This document shows, piece by piece, positions 50,221-63,745 of a DNA stretch of 64,000 nucleotides. Each line of letters starts with the position of its first letter. Position 1 is the first letter of the stretch. The stretch covers positions 14,281,931 to 14,345,930 of the forward strand of contig JARWKL010000010.1 of NCBI GenBank assembly GCA_029961685.1. Reading direction: 5' to 3'. The notes beneath the pieces are model-generated. The model had not been told where the DNA came from and ran no database searches. It saw only the letters and a list, made by a program, of their open reading frames with translations. Position numbers and translations under genes: made by a program. This DNA comes from Aristolochia californica (lineage: Eukaryota; Streptophyta; Magnoliopsida; Piperales; Aristolochiaceae).

Positions 50221-53200
50221 TTTTTTGTTTACGAGGAAAAATGGGAGTCACAAGTTTGGACCTGAAAAAAAAAAAAAATTGAACATCCAAAATGGGGATG
50301 CACAAATGCTGGGATAGATAATTCCAAAGAGTATCAGTGATTTTTAAGGATAGGCAAAAAAGTGGGTTGTTTGGCTCTGGTAAAAAATATCCAACCACTT
50401 GAGAATTCAAGTTTTTCTACCCCCCCTAATTTTTTGGCACTTGCATCCTCAACATGCTTGTGGCATGCACACCCACAACACTTAAACCATGTTGGGATCA
50501 GTTACAAGTCCCTTTCCTATAAAATTCCACCAAGCTATTATTAGGGGTGTTACTAGTGGAATTTCCCAAACATGGATTTTGGAGTTCATTTTTAGTGCGT
50601 GATATAATTTTCTATTCATTATTATAATTTTCAAAGTTTTTCGAACACATGAACTCTAAAATTTTCATTTTGTTGCGATCTTATATCTTTTTTGTTTACG
50701 AGGAAAAATGGGAGTCACAAGTATGGACCTGAAAAAAAAAATTTGAACATCAAAAATGGGGATGCACAAATGCTGGGAGAGATAATTCGAAAGAGTATCT
50801 GTCATTTTTAAGGATAGGCAAAAAAGTGGGTTGTTTGGCTCTGGTAAAAAATATCCAACCACTTGAGAATTCAACTTTTTCTGCCCCCCCTAATTTTTGG
50901 CCACTTGCATCCGCAACATGCTTGTGGCATGCTCACCCACCACACTTAAACCATGTTGGGATCAGTTACAAGTCCCTTTCCTATAAAATTCCACCAAGCT
51001 ATTATTAAGGGGTTGTACGAGTGGAATTTCCAAAACATGGATTTTGGGGTTCATTTTTTGTGCGTGAAATAATTTTCTATTCATTATTATAGTTTTCAAA
51101 ATTTTTTTGCTCACATGAATTGTAAAATTTTCATTTTTCTGCGATCTTATATCTTTTTTGTCTTCGAGGAAAAATGGGAGTCAAAAGTTTGGACCTGAAA
51201 AAAAAAATTTGAACATCCAAAATGGGGATGCACAAATGCTAGGAGAGATAATTCCAAAGTGTATCTGTGATTTTTAAGGATAGGCAAAAAGGTGGGTTGT
51301 TTGGCTCTGGTAAATATCCAACCACTTGAGAATTCAACTTTTTCTACCCCCCCTAATTTTTGGCCACTTGCATCCTCAACATGCTTGTGGCATGCACACC
51401 CACCACACTTAAAGCATGTTGGGATCAGTTACATGTCCGTTCCTTATAAAATTCCACCCAGCTATTATTAAGGGGTTGTACTAGTGGAATTTCCCAAACA
51501 TGGATTTTGGGGTTCATCTTTAGTGCGTGATATAATTTTCTATTCAGTATTATAGCTTTCAAATTTTTTTGCACGCATGAACTCTAAAATTTTCTTTTTG
51601 TTGCTATCTTATATCTGTTTTGTTTAGAGGAAAAATGGGAGTCACAAATTTGAACCTGAAAAAAAAAAAAATTTTGAACATCCAAAATGGGAATGCACAA
51701 ATGTCGGGAGAGATAATTCCAAAGAGTATCTGTGATTTTTAAGGATAGGCAAAAAAGTGGGTTGTTTGGCTCTGGTAAAAAATATCCAACTACTTGAGAA
51801 TTCAACTTTTCTACCCCCCTTAATTTTTGACCACTTGCATCCTCAACATGCTTGTGGCATGCACACCCACCACACTTAAAGCATGTTGGGATCAGTTAGA
51901 AGTCCCTTTCCTATAAAATTCCACCAAGCTATTATTAGGCGGTTGTACTAGTGGAATTTTCGAAACATGGATTTTGGGGTTCATTTTTACTGCGTGAAAT
52001 AATTTTCTATTCATTATTATAGTTTTCGAATTTTTTTGCACACATGAACTCAAAAATTTTCATTTTCTTGCGATCTTATATCTTTTTTGTCTACGAGGAA
52101 AAATGGGAGTCACAAGTTTGGACCTGAAAAAAAAAAAAATTTTTGAACAACCAAAATCGGGATGCACAAATGCTGGGAGAGATAATTCCAAAGAGTATCT
52201 GCGATTTTTAAGGATAGGCAAAAAAGTGGGTAGGTTGGCCCTGGTAAATATCCAACCACTTGAGAATTCAACTTTTTCTACCCCCCCTAATATTTGGCCA
52301 CTTGCATCCTCAACATGCTTGTGGCATGCACACCCACCACACTTAAACCATGTTGGGATGAGTTACAAGTCCCTTTCCTATAAAATTCCACCAAGCTATT
52401 ATTAGGGGGTTGTACGAGTGGAATTTCCCAAACATGGATTTTGGGGTTCATTTTTAGTGCGAGAAATAATTTTCTATTCATTATTATAGTTTTCAAATTT
52501 TTTTGCACACAGGAACGCTAAAATTTTCTTTTTGTTGCGATCTTATATCTTTTTTGTTTACGAGGAAAAATGGGAGTCATAAATTTGGACCTGAAAAAAA
52601 AAAAAAAATTTGAACTTCCAAAATGGGGATGCATAAATTATGGGAGAGATAATTCCAAAGAGTATCTGTGATTTTTAAGGATAGGCAAAAAAGTAGGTTG
52701 TTTGGCTCTGGTAAATATCCAACCACTTGAGAATTCAACTTTTTCTACCCCCCCTAATTTTTGGCCACTTGCATCCTCATCATGTTTGTGGCTTACACAC
52801 CCACCCCACTTAAAGCATGTTGGGATCAGTTACAAGTCCCTTTCCTATAAAATTCCACCAAGCTATTATTAGGGGGTTGTACTAGCGGAATTTCCCAAAC
52901 ATGGATTTTGGGGTTCATTTTTACTGCGTGATATAATTTTTTATTCATTATTATAGTTTTCAACTTTTTTTGCACACATGAACTCTAAAATTTTCATTTT
53001 GTTGCGATCTTATATCTTTTTTGTTTACGAGGAAAAATGGGAGTCACAAGTTTGGACCTGAAAAAATAAAATTTTGAACATCCAAAATAGGGATGCACAA
53101 ATGCTGGGAGAGATAATTCCAAAGAGTATCGGTGAATTTTAAGGATAGGCAAAAAAGTGGATTTTTTGACTCTGGTAAAAAATATCCAACAACTTGAGAA

Positions 53201-56200
53201 TTCAACTTTTTCTACCCTCCCTAATTTTTGGCCACTTGCATCCTCAACATGCTTGTGGCATGCACACCCAAAACACTTAAAGCATGTTGGGATCAGTTAC
53301 AAGTCCCTTTCCTATAAAATTCCACCAAGTTATTATTAGGGGGTTGTACTTGTGGAATTTCCCAAACATGGATTTTGGGGTTCATTTTTACTGCGTGAAA
53401 TAATTTTCTATTCATTATTATAGTTTTCAAATTTTTTTTTACACATGAACTCTAAAATTTTCATTTTGTTGCGATCTTATATCTTTTTTGTCTACGAGGA
53501 AAAATGGGAGTCACAAGTTTGGACCTGAAAGAAAAAAAAAAATTTGAACATCCAAAATGGGGGGATGCACAAATGTTGGGAGAGATAATTCCAAAGAGTA
53601 TCTTTTATTTTTAAGGATAGGCAAAAAAGTGGGTTGTTTGGCTCTGGTAAATATCCAACCACTTGAGAATTCAACTTTTTCTACCCCCCTAATTTTTGGC
53701 CACTTGCATCCTCAACATGCTTGTGGCATGCACACCCACCACACTTAAAGCATGTTGGTATCAGTTACAAGTCCCTTTCTTATAAAATTCCACCAAGCTA
53801 TTATTAGGGGGTTGTACTGGTGGAATTTCCCAAACATGGATTTTGGGGTTCTTTTGTAATGCGTGAAATAATTTTCTATTCATTATTATAGTTTTCAAAT
53901 TTTTTTGCACACATGAGCTCTAAAATTTTCATTTTGTTGCGATCTTATAACTTTTTTGTTTACGAGGAAAAATGGGAGTCCCAAGTTTGGACCTGAAAAA
54001 AAAAAATTTTGAACATCCAAAATAGGGATGCACAAATGCTGGGAGAGATAATTCCAAAGAGTATCTGTGAATTTTAAGGATAGGCTAAAAAGTGGATTTT
54101 TTGGCTCTGGTAAAAAATTTCCAACAACTTGAGAATTCAACTTTTTCTACCCTCCCTAATTTTTGGCCACTTGCATCCTCAAGATGCTTGTGGCATGCAC
54201 ACCCAAAACACTTAAAGCATGTTGGGATCAGTTACAATTCCCTTTCCTATAAAATTCCACAAAGCTATTATTAGGGGGTTGTACTTGTGGAATTTCCCAA
54301 ACATGGATTTTGGGGTTCATTTTTACTGTGTGAAATAATTTTCTATTCATTATTATAGTTTTCAAATTTTTTTGCACACATGAACTCTAAAATTTTCATT
54401 TTGTTGCGATCTTATATCATTTTTGTCTACGAGGAAAAATGGGAGTCACAAGTTTGGACCTGAAACAAAAAAAAAATTTGAACATCCAAAATGGGGATGC
54501 ACAAATGTTGGGAGAGATAATTCCAAAGAGTATCTTTGATTTTTAAGGATAGGCAAAAAAGTGGGTTGTTTGGCTCTGGTAAATATCCAACCACTTGAGA
54601 ATTCAACTTTTTCTACCCCCCTAATTTTTGGCCACTTGCTTCCTCAACATGCTTGTGGCATGCACACCCACCGCACTTAAAGCATGTTGGTATCAGTTAC
54701 AAGACCCTTTCCTATAAAATTCCACCAAGATATTATTAGGGGTTTGTACTAGTGGAATTTCCCAAACATGGATTTTGGGGTTCTTTTGTAGTGCGTGAAA
54801 TAATTTTCTATTCATTATTATAGTTTTCAAATTTTTTTGCACACATGAACTCTAAAATTTTCATTTTGTTGCGATCTTATAACTTTTTTATTTACGAGGA
54901 AAAATGGGAGTCACAAGTTTGGACCTGAAAAAAAAAAATTTTGAACATCCAAAATAGGGATGCACAAATGCTGGGAGAGATAATTCCAAAGAGTATGTGT
55001 GAATTTTAAGGATAGGCAAAAAAGTGGGTTTTTTGGCTCTGGTAAAAAATATCCATCAACTTGAGAATTCAACTTTTTCTACCCTCCCTAATTTTTGGCC
55101 ACTTGCATCCTCAAGATGCTTGTGGCATGCACACCCAAAACACTTAAAGCATGTTGGGATCAGTTACAATTCCCTTTCCTATAAAATTCCACCAAGCTAT
55201 TATTAGGGGGTTGTACTTGTGGAATTTCCCAAACATGGATTTTGGGGTTCATTTTTACTGCGTGATATAATTTTCTATTCATTATTATAGTTTTCAAATT
55301 TTTTTGCACACATGAACTCTAAAATTTTCATTTTGTTGCGATCTTATATCTTTTTTGTCTACGAGGAAAAATGGGAGTCACAAGTTTGGACCTGAAACAA
55401 AAAAAAAAAATTGAACATCCAAAATGGGGATGCACAAATGTTGGGAGAGATAATTCCAAAGAGTATCTTTGATTTTTAAGGATAGGCAAAAAAGTGGGTT
55501 GTTTGGCTCTGGAAAATATCCAACCACTTGAGAATTCAACTTTTTCTACCCCCCCAATTTTTGGCCACTTGCATCCTCAACATGCTTGTGGCATGCACTC
55601 CCACCACACTGAAAGCATGTTGGGATGAGTTACAAGTCCTTTTCCTATAAAATTCCACCAAGCTATTATTAGGGGGTTGTGCTAGTGGAATTTCCCAATA
55701 ATGGATTTTGGGGTTCATTTTTAGTGCGTGATATAATTTTCTATTCATTATTATAGTTTTCAAATTGTTTTGCATGCATGAACTCTAAAATTTTCTTTTT
55801 GTTGCGATCTTATAGCTTTTTTGTTTACGAGGAAAAATGGGAGTCACAAGTTTGGACCTGAAAAAAAAAAAAATTTGAATATCCAAAATGGGGATGCACA
55901 GATGCTGGGAGATATAATTCCAAAGAGTATCTGTGATTTTTAAGGATAGGCAAAAAATTGGGTTGTTTGGCTCTGGTAAATATCCAACCACTTGAGAATT
56001 CAACTTTTTCTACCCCCCCTAATTTTTGGCCACTTGCATCCTCAACATGTTTGTGGCATGCACACCCACCACACTTAAAGCATGCTGGGATCAGTTACAA
56101 GTCCCTTTCCTATAAAATTCCACCAAGCTATTATTAGGGGGTTGTACTAGTGGAATTTCCCAAACATGGATTTTGGGGTTGATTTTTGGTGCGTGATATA

Positions 56201-59078
56201 ATTTTCTATACATTATTATAGTTTTCAATTTTTTTTTGCACACATGAACTCTAAAATTTTCATTATTTTGCGATCTTATATCTTTTTTGTTTACGAGGAA
56301 AAATGGGAGTCACAAGATCGGACATGAAAAAAAAAAAAAAAATTTGAACATCCAAAATGGGGATGCACAAATGCTGGGAGAGATAATTCCGAAGAGTATC
56401 TGTGATTTTTAAGGATAGGCAAAAAAGTGGGTTGTTTGGCTCCGGTAAATATCCAACCACTTGGGAATTCAACTTTTTCTAACCCCCTAATTTTTGGCCA
56501 CTTGCATCCTCAACATGCTTGTGGCATGCACACCCACCACACTTAAAGCATGTTGGGATCAGTTACAAGTCCCTTTCCTATAAAATTCCACCAAGCTATT
56601 ATTAGGGGGTTGTACAAGTGGAATGTCCCAAACATGGATTTTGGGGTTCATTTTTAGTGCGTGAAATAATTTTCTATTCATTATTACAGTTTTCAAATTT
56701 TTTTGCACACATGAACTCTAAAATTTTCATTTTGTTGCGATCTTATATCTGTTTTGTTTACGAGGAAAAAGGGGAGTCACAAGTTTGGACCTGAAAAAAA
56801 AAATTTGAACATCCAAAAAAGGTATGCACAAATGCTGGGAGAGATAATTCCAAAGAGTATCCGTGAATTTTAAGGATAGGCAAAAAAGTGGGTTGTTTGG
56901 TTCTGGTAAAAAATATCCAACAACTTGAGAATTCAACTTTTTCTACCCCCCCTAATTTTTGGCCACTTGCATCTTCAACATGCTTGTGGCATGCACACCC
57001 ACCACACTTAAAGCATGTTGGGATCAGTTACAAGTCCCTTTCCTATAAAATTCCACCAAGCTATTATTAGGGGGTTGTACTAGTGGAATTTCCCAAACAT
57101 GGATTTTGGGGTTCTTTTTTACTGTGAGAAATAATTTTCTATTCATTATTATAGTTTTCAAACTTTTTTGGACACATAAACTCTAAAATTTTCTTTTTGT
57201 TGCGATCTTATATCTTTTTTGTTTACGAGGAAAAATGGGAGTCACAAGTTTGGACCAGAAAAAAAAAAAATTTGAACATCCAAAATGGGGATGCACAAAT
57301 GCTGGGAGAGATAATTCCAAAGAGTATCTGTGATTTTTAAGGATAGGAAAAAAATTGGGTTGTTTGGCTCTGGTAAATATCCATCCACTTGAGAATTCAA
57401 CTTTTTCTACGCCCCCTAATTTTTGGCCACTTGCATCCTCAACATGCTTGTGGCATGCACACCCACCACACTTAAACCATGTTGGGATCAGTTACAAGTC
57501 CCTTTCCTATAAGATTCCACCAAGCTATTATTAGGGGGTTGTACTAGTGGAATTTCCCAAACATGGATTTTGGGGTTCATTTTTACTTCGTGAAATAATT
57601 TTCTATTCATTATTATAGTTTTCAAATTTTTTTGCACGCATGAACTCTGAAATTTTCATTTTCTTGCGATCTTATATCTTTTTTGTTGACGAGGAAAAAT
57701 TGGAGTCACAAGTTCGGACCAGAAAAAAAAAAAATTGAGCATCCAAAATGGGGATGCACAAATGCTGGGAGAGATAATTCCAAAGAGTATCTGTGATTTT
57801 TAAGGATAGGTAAAAAAGTGGGTTGTTTGGCTCTGGTAAATATCCAACCACTTGAGAATTCAACTTTTTCTACCCCCCCTAATTTTTGCCCACTTGCATC
57901 CTCAACATGTTTGTGGCATGCACACCCACCACACTTAAAGCATGTTGGGATCAGTTACAAGTCCCTTTCCGATAAAATTGCACCAAGCTATTGTTAGGGG
58001 GTTGTACAAGTGGAATTTCCCAAATATGGATTTTGGGGTTCATTTTTAGTGCGTGAAATAATTTTCAATTCATTATTATAGTTTTCAATTTTTTTTGCAC
58101 ACATGAACTCTAAAATTTTCATTTTGTTGCGTTCTTAGATCTTTTTTGTTTACGAGGAAAAATGGGAGTCACAAGTTTGGACCTGAAAAAAAAAAAAAAA
58201 AACTTTGAACATCCACAATGGGGATGTACAAATGCTGGGAGAGATAATTCCAGAGAGTATCTGTGATTTTTAAGGATAGGCAAAAATGTGGGTTGTTTGG
58301 CTGTGGTAAAAAAATCCAACCACTTGAGAATTCAACTTTTTCTACCCCCCCTAATTTTTGGCCACTTGCATCCTCAACATGCTTGTGGCCTGCACACCCA
58401 CCACACTTAAAGCATGTTGGGATCAGTTACAAGTCGCTTTCCTATAAAATTCCACCAAGCTATTATTAGGGGTTGTACTACTGGACTTTCCCAAAGATGG
58501 ATTTTGGGGTTCATTTTTAATGCGTGATATAATTTTCTATTCATTATTATAGTTTTCAAATTTTTTTGCACGCATGAACTCAAAATTTTTCATTTTGTTG
58601 CGATCTTTTATCTTTTTCGTCTACGAGGAAAAATGGGAGTCACAAGTTTGGACCTGAAAAAAAAAAATTTTGAACATCCAAAATGGGGATGCACAAATGC
58701 TAGGAGAGATAATTCCAAAGAGTATCTGTGATTTTTAAGGATAGGCAAAAAAGTGGGTAGTTTGGTTCTGGTAAAAAATATTCAACCACTTGAGAATTCA
58801 ACTTTTTCTAGCCCCCCTAATTTTTGTCCACTTGCATCCTCAACATGCTTGTGGCATGCACACCCACCACACTTAAAGCATGTTGGGATCAGTTACAAGT
58901 CCCTTTCCTATAAAATTCCACCAACCTATTATTAGGGGGTTGTACTAGTGGAATTTCGCAAACATGGATTTTGGGGTTCATTTTTTCTGCGTGAAATAAT
59001 TTTCTATTCATTATTATAGTTTTCAAATTTTTTTTCACGCATGAAATCTAAAATTTTCATTTTCTTGCGATCTTATAT
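50221..59078. repeat. HOR3 copy 1: 19-monomer higher-order repeat (8858 bp)
   Basis: Anchors at 50446, 50910, 51373, 51840, 52307, 52774, 53241, 53709, 54176, 54641, 55108, 55574, 56039, 56507, 56972, 57436, 57899, 58371 and 58837. The S/L barcode from 50446 is L-S-L-S-S-L-S-L-S-L-S-S-S-L-S-S-L-L-L. Markers are 'gctgggatagataattcc' (50308), 'aggggtgttactag' (about 50543), 'gtttttcgaacacatg' (about 50637), 'caaccaaaatcggg' (about 52149), 'ggggggatgcac' (about 53560), 'cacccaaaacac' (53266, 54201, 55132) and 'cccaataatgg' (about 55694). They recur in order from 59079. Confidence 0.9.
58186..58202. repeat. Longest A tract (17 A)
   Basis: Every monomer has an A run after 'gtttggacctg'. Most have 8-14 A; this one has 17 and the one at 41424-41439 has 16. 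Length varies between otherwise matching HOR copies. Confidence 0.9.
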
Positions 59079-62000
59079 CTTTTTTGTTTACGAGGAAAAA
59101 TGGGAGTCACAAGTTTGGACCTGAAAAAAAAAAAAATTGAACATCCAAAATGGGGATGCACAAATGCTGGGATAGATAATTCCAAAGAGTATCTGTGATT
59201 TTTAAGGATAGGCAAAAAAGTGGGTTGTTTGGCTCTGGTAAAAAATATCCAACCACTTGAGAATTCAAGTTTTTCTACCCCCCCTAATTTTTTGGCACTT
59301 GCATCCTCAACATGCTTGTGGCATGCACACCCACAACACTTAAACCATGTTGGGATCAGTTACAAGTCCCTTTCCTATAAAATTCCACCAAGCTATTATT
59401 AGGGGTGTTACTAGTGGAATTTCCCAAACATGGATTTTGGAGTTCATTTTTAGTGCGTGATATAATTTTCTATTCATTATTATAATTTTCAAAGTTTTTC
59501 GAACACATGAACTCTAAAATTTTCTTTTTGTTGCTATCTTATATCTGTTTTGTTTACGAGGAAAAATGGGAGTCACAAGTTTGAACCTGAAAAAAAAAAA
59601 AATTTTGAACATCCAAAATGGGAATGCACAAATGCCGGGAGAGATAATTCCAAAGAGTATCTGTGATTTTTAAGGATAGGCAAAAAAGTGGGTTGTTTGG
59701 CTCTGGTAAAAAATATCCAACTACTTGAGAATTCAACTTTTCTACCCCCCTTAATTTTTGACCACTTGCATCCTCAACATGCTTGTGGCATGCACACCCA
59801 CCACACTTAAAGCATGTTGGGATCAGTTACAAGTCCCTTTCCTATAAAATTCCTCCAAGCTATTATTAGGGGGTTGTACTAGTGGAATTTCCGAAACATG
59901 GATTTTGGGGTTCATTTTTACTGCGTGAAATAATTTTCTATTCATTATTATAGTTTTCGAATTTTTTTGCACACATGAACTCAAAAATTTTCATTTTCTT
60001 GCGATCTTATATCTTTTTTGTCTACGAGGAAAAATGGGAGTCACAAGTTTGGACCTGAAAAAAAAAAAAATTTTTGAACAACCAAAATCGGGATGCACAA
60101 ATGCTGGAAGAGATAATTCCAAAGAGTATCTGCGATTTTTAAGGATAGGCAAAAAAGTGGGTTGGTTGGCCCTGGTAAATATCCAACCACTTGAGAATTC
60201 AACTTTTTCTACCCCCCGTAATATTTGGCCACTTGCATCCTCAACATGCTTGTGGCATGCACACCCACTACACTTAAACCATGTTGGGATGAGTTACAAG
60301 TCCCTTTCCTATAAAATTCCACCAAGCTATTATTAGGGGGTTGTACGAGTGGAATTTCCCAAACATGGATTTTGGGGTTCATTTTTAGTGCGAGAAATAA
60401 TTTTCTATTCATTATTATAGTTTTCAAATTTTTTTGCACACAGGAACGCTAAAATTTTCTTTTTGTTGCGATCTTATATCTTTTTTGTTTACGAGGAAAA
60501 ATGGGAGTCATAAATTTGGACCTGAAAAAAAAAAAAAATTTGAACTTCCAAAATGGGGATGCATAAATTATGGGAGAGATAATTCCAAAGAGTATCTGTG
60601 ATTTTTAAGATAGGCAAAAAAGTAGGTTGTTTGGCTCGGGTAAATATCCAACCACTTGAGAATTCAACTTTTTCTACCCCCCCTAATTTTTGGCCACTTG
60701 CATCCTCATCATGTTTGTGGCTTACACACCCACCCCACTTAAAGCATGTTGGGATCAGTTACAAGTCCCTTTCCTATAAAATTCCACCAAGCTATTATTA
60801 GGGGGTTGTACTAGCGGAATTTCCCAAACATGGATTTTGGGGTTCATTTTTACTGCGTGATATAATTTTTTATTCATTATTATAGTTTTCAACTTTTTTT
60901 GCACACATGAACTCCAAAATTTTCATTTTGTTGCGATCTTATATCTTTTTTGTTTATGAGGAAAAATGGGAGTCACAAGTTTGGACCTGAAAAAATAAAA
61001 TTTTGAACATCCAAAATAGGGATGCACAAATGTTGGGAGAGATAATTCCAAAGAGTATCGGTGAATTTTAAGGATAGGCAAAAAAGTGGATTTTTTTACT
61101 CTGGTAAAAAATATCCAACAACTTGAGAATTCAACTTTTTCTACCCTCCCTAATTTTTGGCCACTTGCATCCTCAACATGCTTGTGGCATGCACACCCAA
61201 AACACTTAAAGCATGTTGGGATCAGTTACAAGTCCCTTTCCTATAAAATTCCACCAAGTTATTATTACGGGGTTGTACTTGTGGAATTTCCCAAACATGG
61301 ATTTTGGGGTTCATTTTTACTGCGTGAAATAATTTTCTATTCATTATTATAGTTTTCAAATTTTTTTTTACACATGAACTCTAAAATTTTCATTTTGTTG
61401 CGATCTTATATCTTTTTTGTCTACGAGGAAAAATGGGAGTCACAAGTTTGGACCTGAAAGAAAAAAAAAATTTTGAACATCCAAAATGGGGGGATGCACA
61501 AATGTTGGGAGAGATAATTCCAAAGAGTATCTTTTATTTTTAAGGATAGGCAAAAAAGTGGGTTGTTTGGCTCTGGTAAATATCCAACCACTTGAGAATT
61601 CAACTTTTTCTACCCCCCTAATTTTTGGCCACTTGCATCCTCAACATGCTTGTGGCATGCACACCCACCACACTTAAAGCATGTTGGTATCAGTTACAAG
61701 TCCCTTTCTTATAAAATTCCACCAAGCTATTATTAGGGGGTTGTACTGGTGGAATTTCCCAAACATGGATTTTGGGGTTCTTTTGTAATGCGTGAAATAA
61801 TTTTCTATTCATTATTATAGTTTTCAAATTTTTTTGCACACATGAACTCTAAAATTTTCATTTTGTTGCGATCTTATAACTTTTTTGTTTACGAGGAAAA
61901 ATGGGAGTCCCAAGTTTTGGACCTGAAAAAAAAAAAATTTTGAACATCCAAAATAGGGATGCACAAATGCTGGGAGAGATAATTCCAAAGAGTATCTGTG

Positions 62001-63745
62001 AATTTTAAGGATAGGCTAAAAAGTGGATTTTTTGGCTCTGGTAAAAAATATCCAACAACTTGAGAATTCAACTTTTTCTACCCTCCCTAATTTTTGGCCA
62101 CTTGCATCCTCAACATGCTTGTGGCATGCACACCCAAAACACTTAAAGCATGTTGGGATCAGTTACAATTCCATTTCCTATAAAATTCCACAAAGCTATT
62201 ATTAGGGGGTTGTACTTGTGGAATTTCCCAAACATGGATTTTGGGGTTCATTTTTACTGTGTGAAATAATTTTCTATTCATTATTATAGTTTTCAAATTT
62301 TTTTGCACACATGAACTCTAAAATTTTCATTTTGTTGCGATCTTATATCATTTTTGTCTACGAGGAAAAATGGGAGTCACAAGTTTGGACCTGAAACAAA
62401 AAAAAAATTTGAACATCCAAAATGGGGATGCACAAATGTTGGGAGAGATAATTCCAAAGAGTATCTTTGATTTTTAAGGATAGGCAAAAAAGTGGGTTGT
62501 TTGGCTCTGGTAAATATCCAACCACTTGAGAATTCAACTTTTTCTACCCCCCTAATTTTTGGCCACTTGCTTCCTCAACATGCTTGTGGCATGCACACCC
62601 ACCGCACTTAAAGCATGTTGGTATCAGTTACAAGACCCTTTCCTATAAAATTCCACCAAGATATTATTAGGGGTTTGTACTAGTGGAATTTCCCAAACAT
62701 GGATTTTGGGGTTCTTTTGTAGTGCGTGAAATAATTTTCTATTCATTATTATAGTTTTCAAATTTTTTTGCACACATGAACTCTAAAATTTTCATTTTGT
62801 TGCGATCTTATAACTTTTTTATTTACGAGGAAAAATGGGAGTCACAAGTTTGGACCTGAAAAAAAAAAATTTTGAACATCCAAAATAGGGATGCACAAAT
62901 GCTGGGAGAGATAATTCCAAAGAGTATCTGTGAATTTTAAGGATAGGCAAAAAAGTGGGTTTTTTGGCTCTGGTAAAAAATATCCATCAACTTGAGAATT
63001 CAACTTTTTCTACCCTCCCTAATTTTTGGCCACTTGCATCCTCAAGATGCTTGTGGCATGCACACCCAAAACACTTAAAGCATGTTGGGATCAGTTACAA
63101 TTCCCTTTCCTATAAAATTCCACCAAGATATTATTAGGGGGTTGTACTAGTGGAATTTCCCAATAATGGATTTTGGGGTTCATTTTTAGTGCGTGATATA
63201 ATTTTCTATTCATTATGATAGTTTTCAAATTGTTTTGCATGCATGAACTCTAAAATTTTCTTTTTGTTGCGATCTTATAGCTTTTTTGTTTACGAGGAAA
63301 AATGGGAGTCACAAGTTTGGACCTGAAAAAAAAAAAAATTTGAATATCCAAAATGGGGATGCACAGATGCTGGGAGATATAATTCCAAAGAGTATCTGTG
63401 ATTTTTAAGGATAGGCAAAAAATTGGGTTGTTTGGCTCTGGTAAATATCCAACCACTTGAGAATTCAACTTTTTCTACCCCCCCTAATTTTTGTCTACTT
63501 GCATCCTCAACATGCTTGTGGCATGCACACCCACCACACTTAAAGCATGTTGGGATCAGTTACAAGTCCCTTTCCTATAAAATTCCACCAACCTATTATT
63601 AGGGGGTTGTACTAGTGGAATTTCGCAAACATGGATTTTGGGGTTCATTTTTACTGCGTGAAATAATTTTCTATTCATTATTATAGTTTTCAAATTTTTT
63701 TGCACGCATGAAATCTAAAATTTTCATTTTCTTGCGATCTTATAT
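59079..63745. repeat. HOR3 copy 2: 10-monomer deletion derivative (4667 bp)
   Basis: Anchors at 59304, 59771, 60238, 60703, 61170, 61638, 62107, 62572, 63039 and 63504, barcode L-S-S-L-S-L-S-L-S-L. The offset to copy 1 is 8858 at the start, 7931 after about 59520, 7465 after about 63140 and 4667 after about 63490. The steps of 927, 466 and 2798 bp are 2, 1 and 6 monomers, leaving 10 of 19. Each step falls inside a hybrid monomer. The order of events and which version is ancestral are inferred. Confidence 0.9.
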
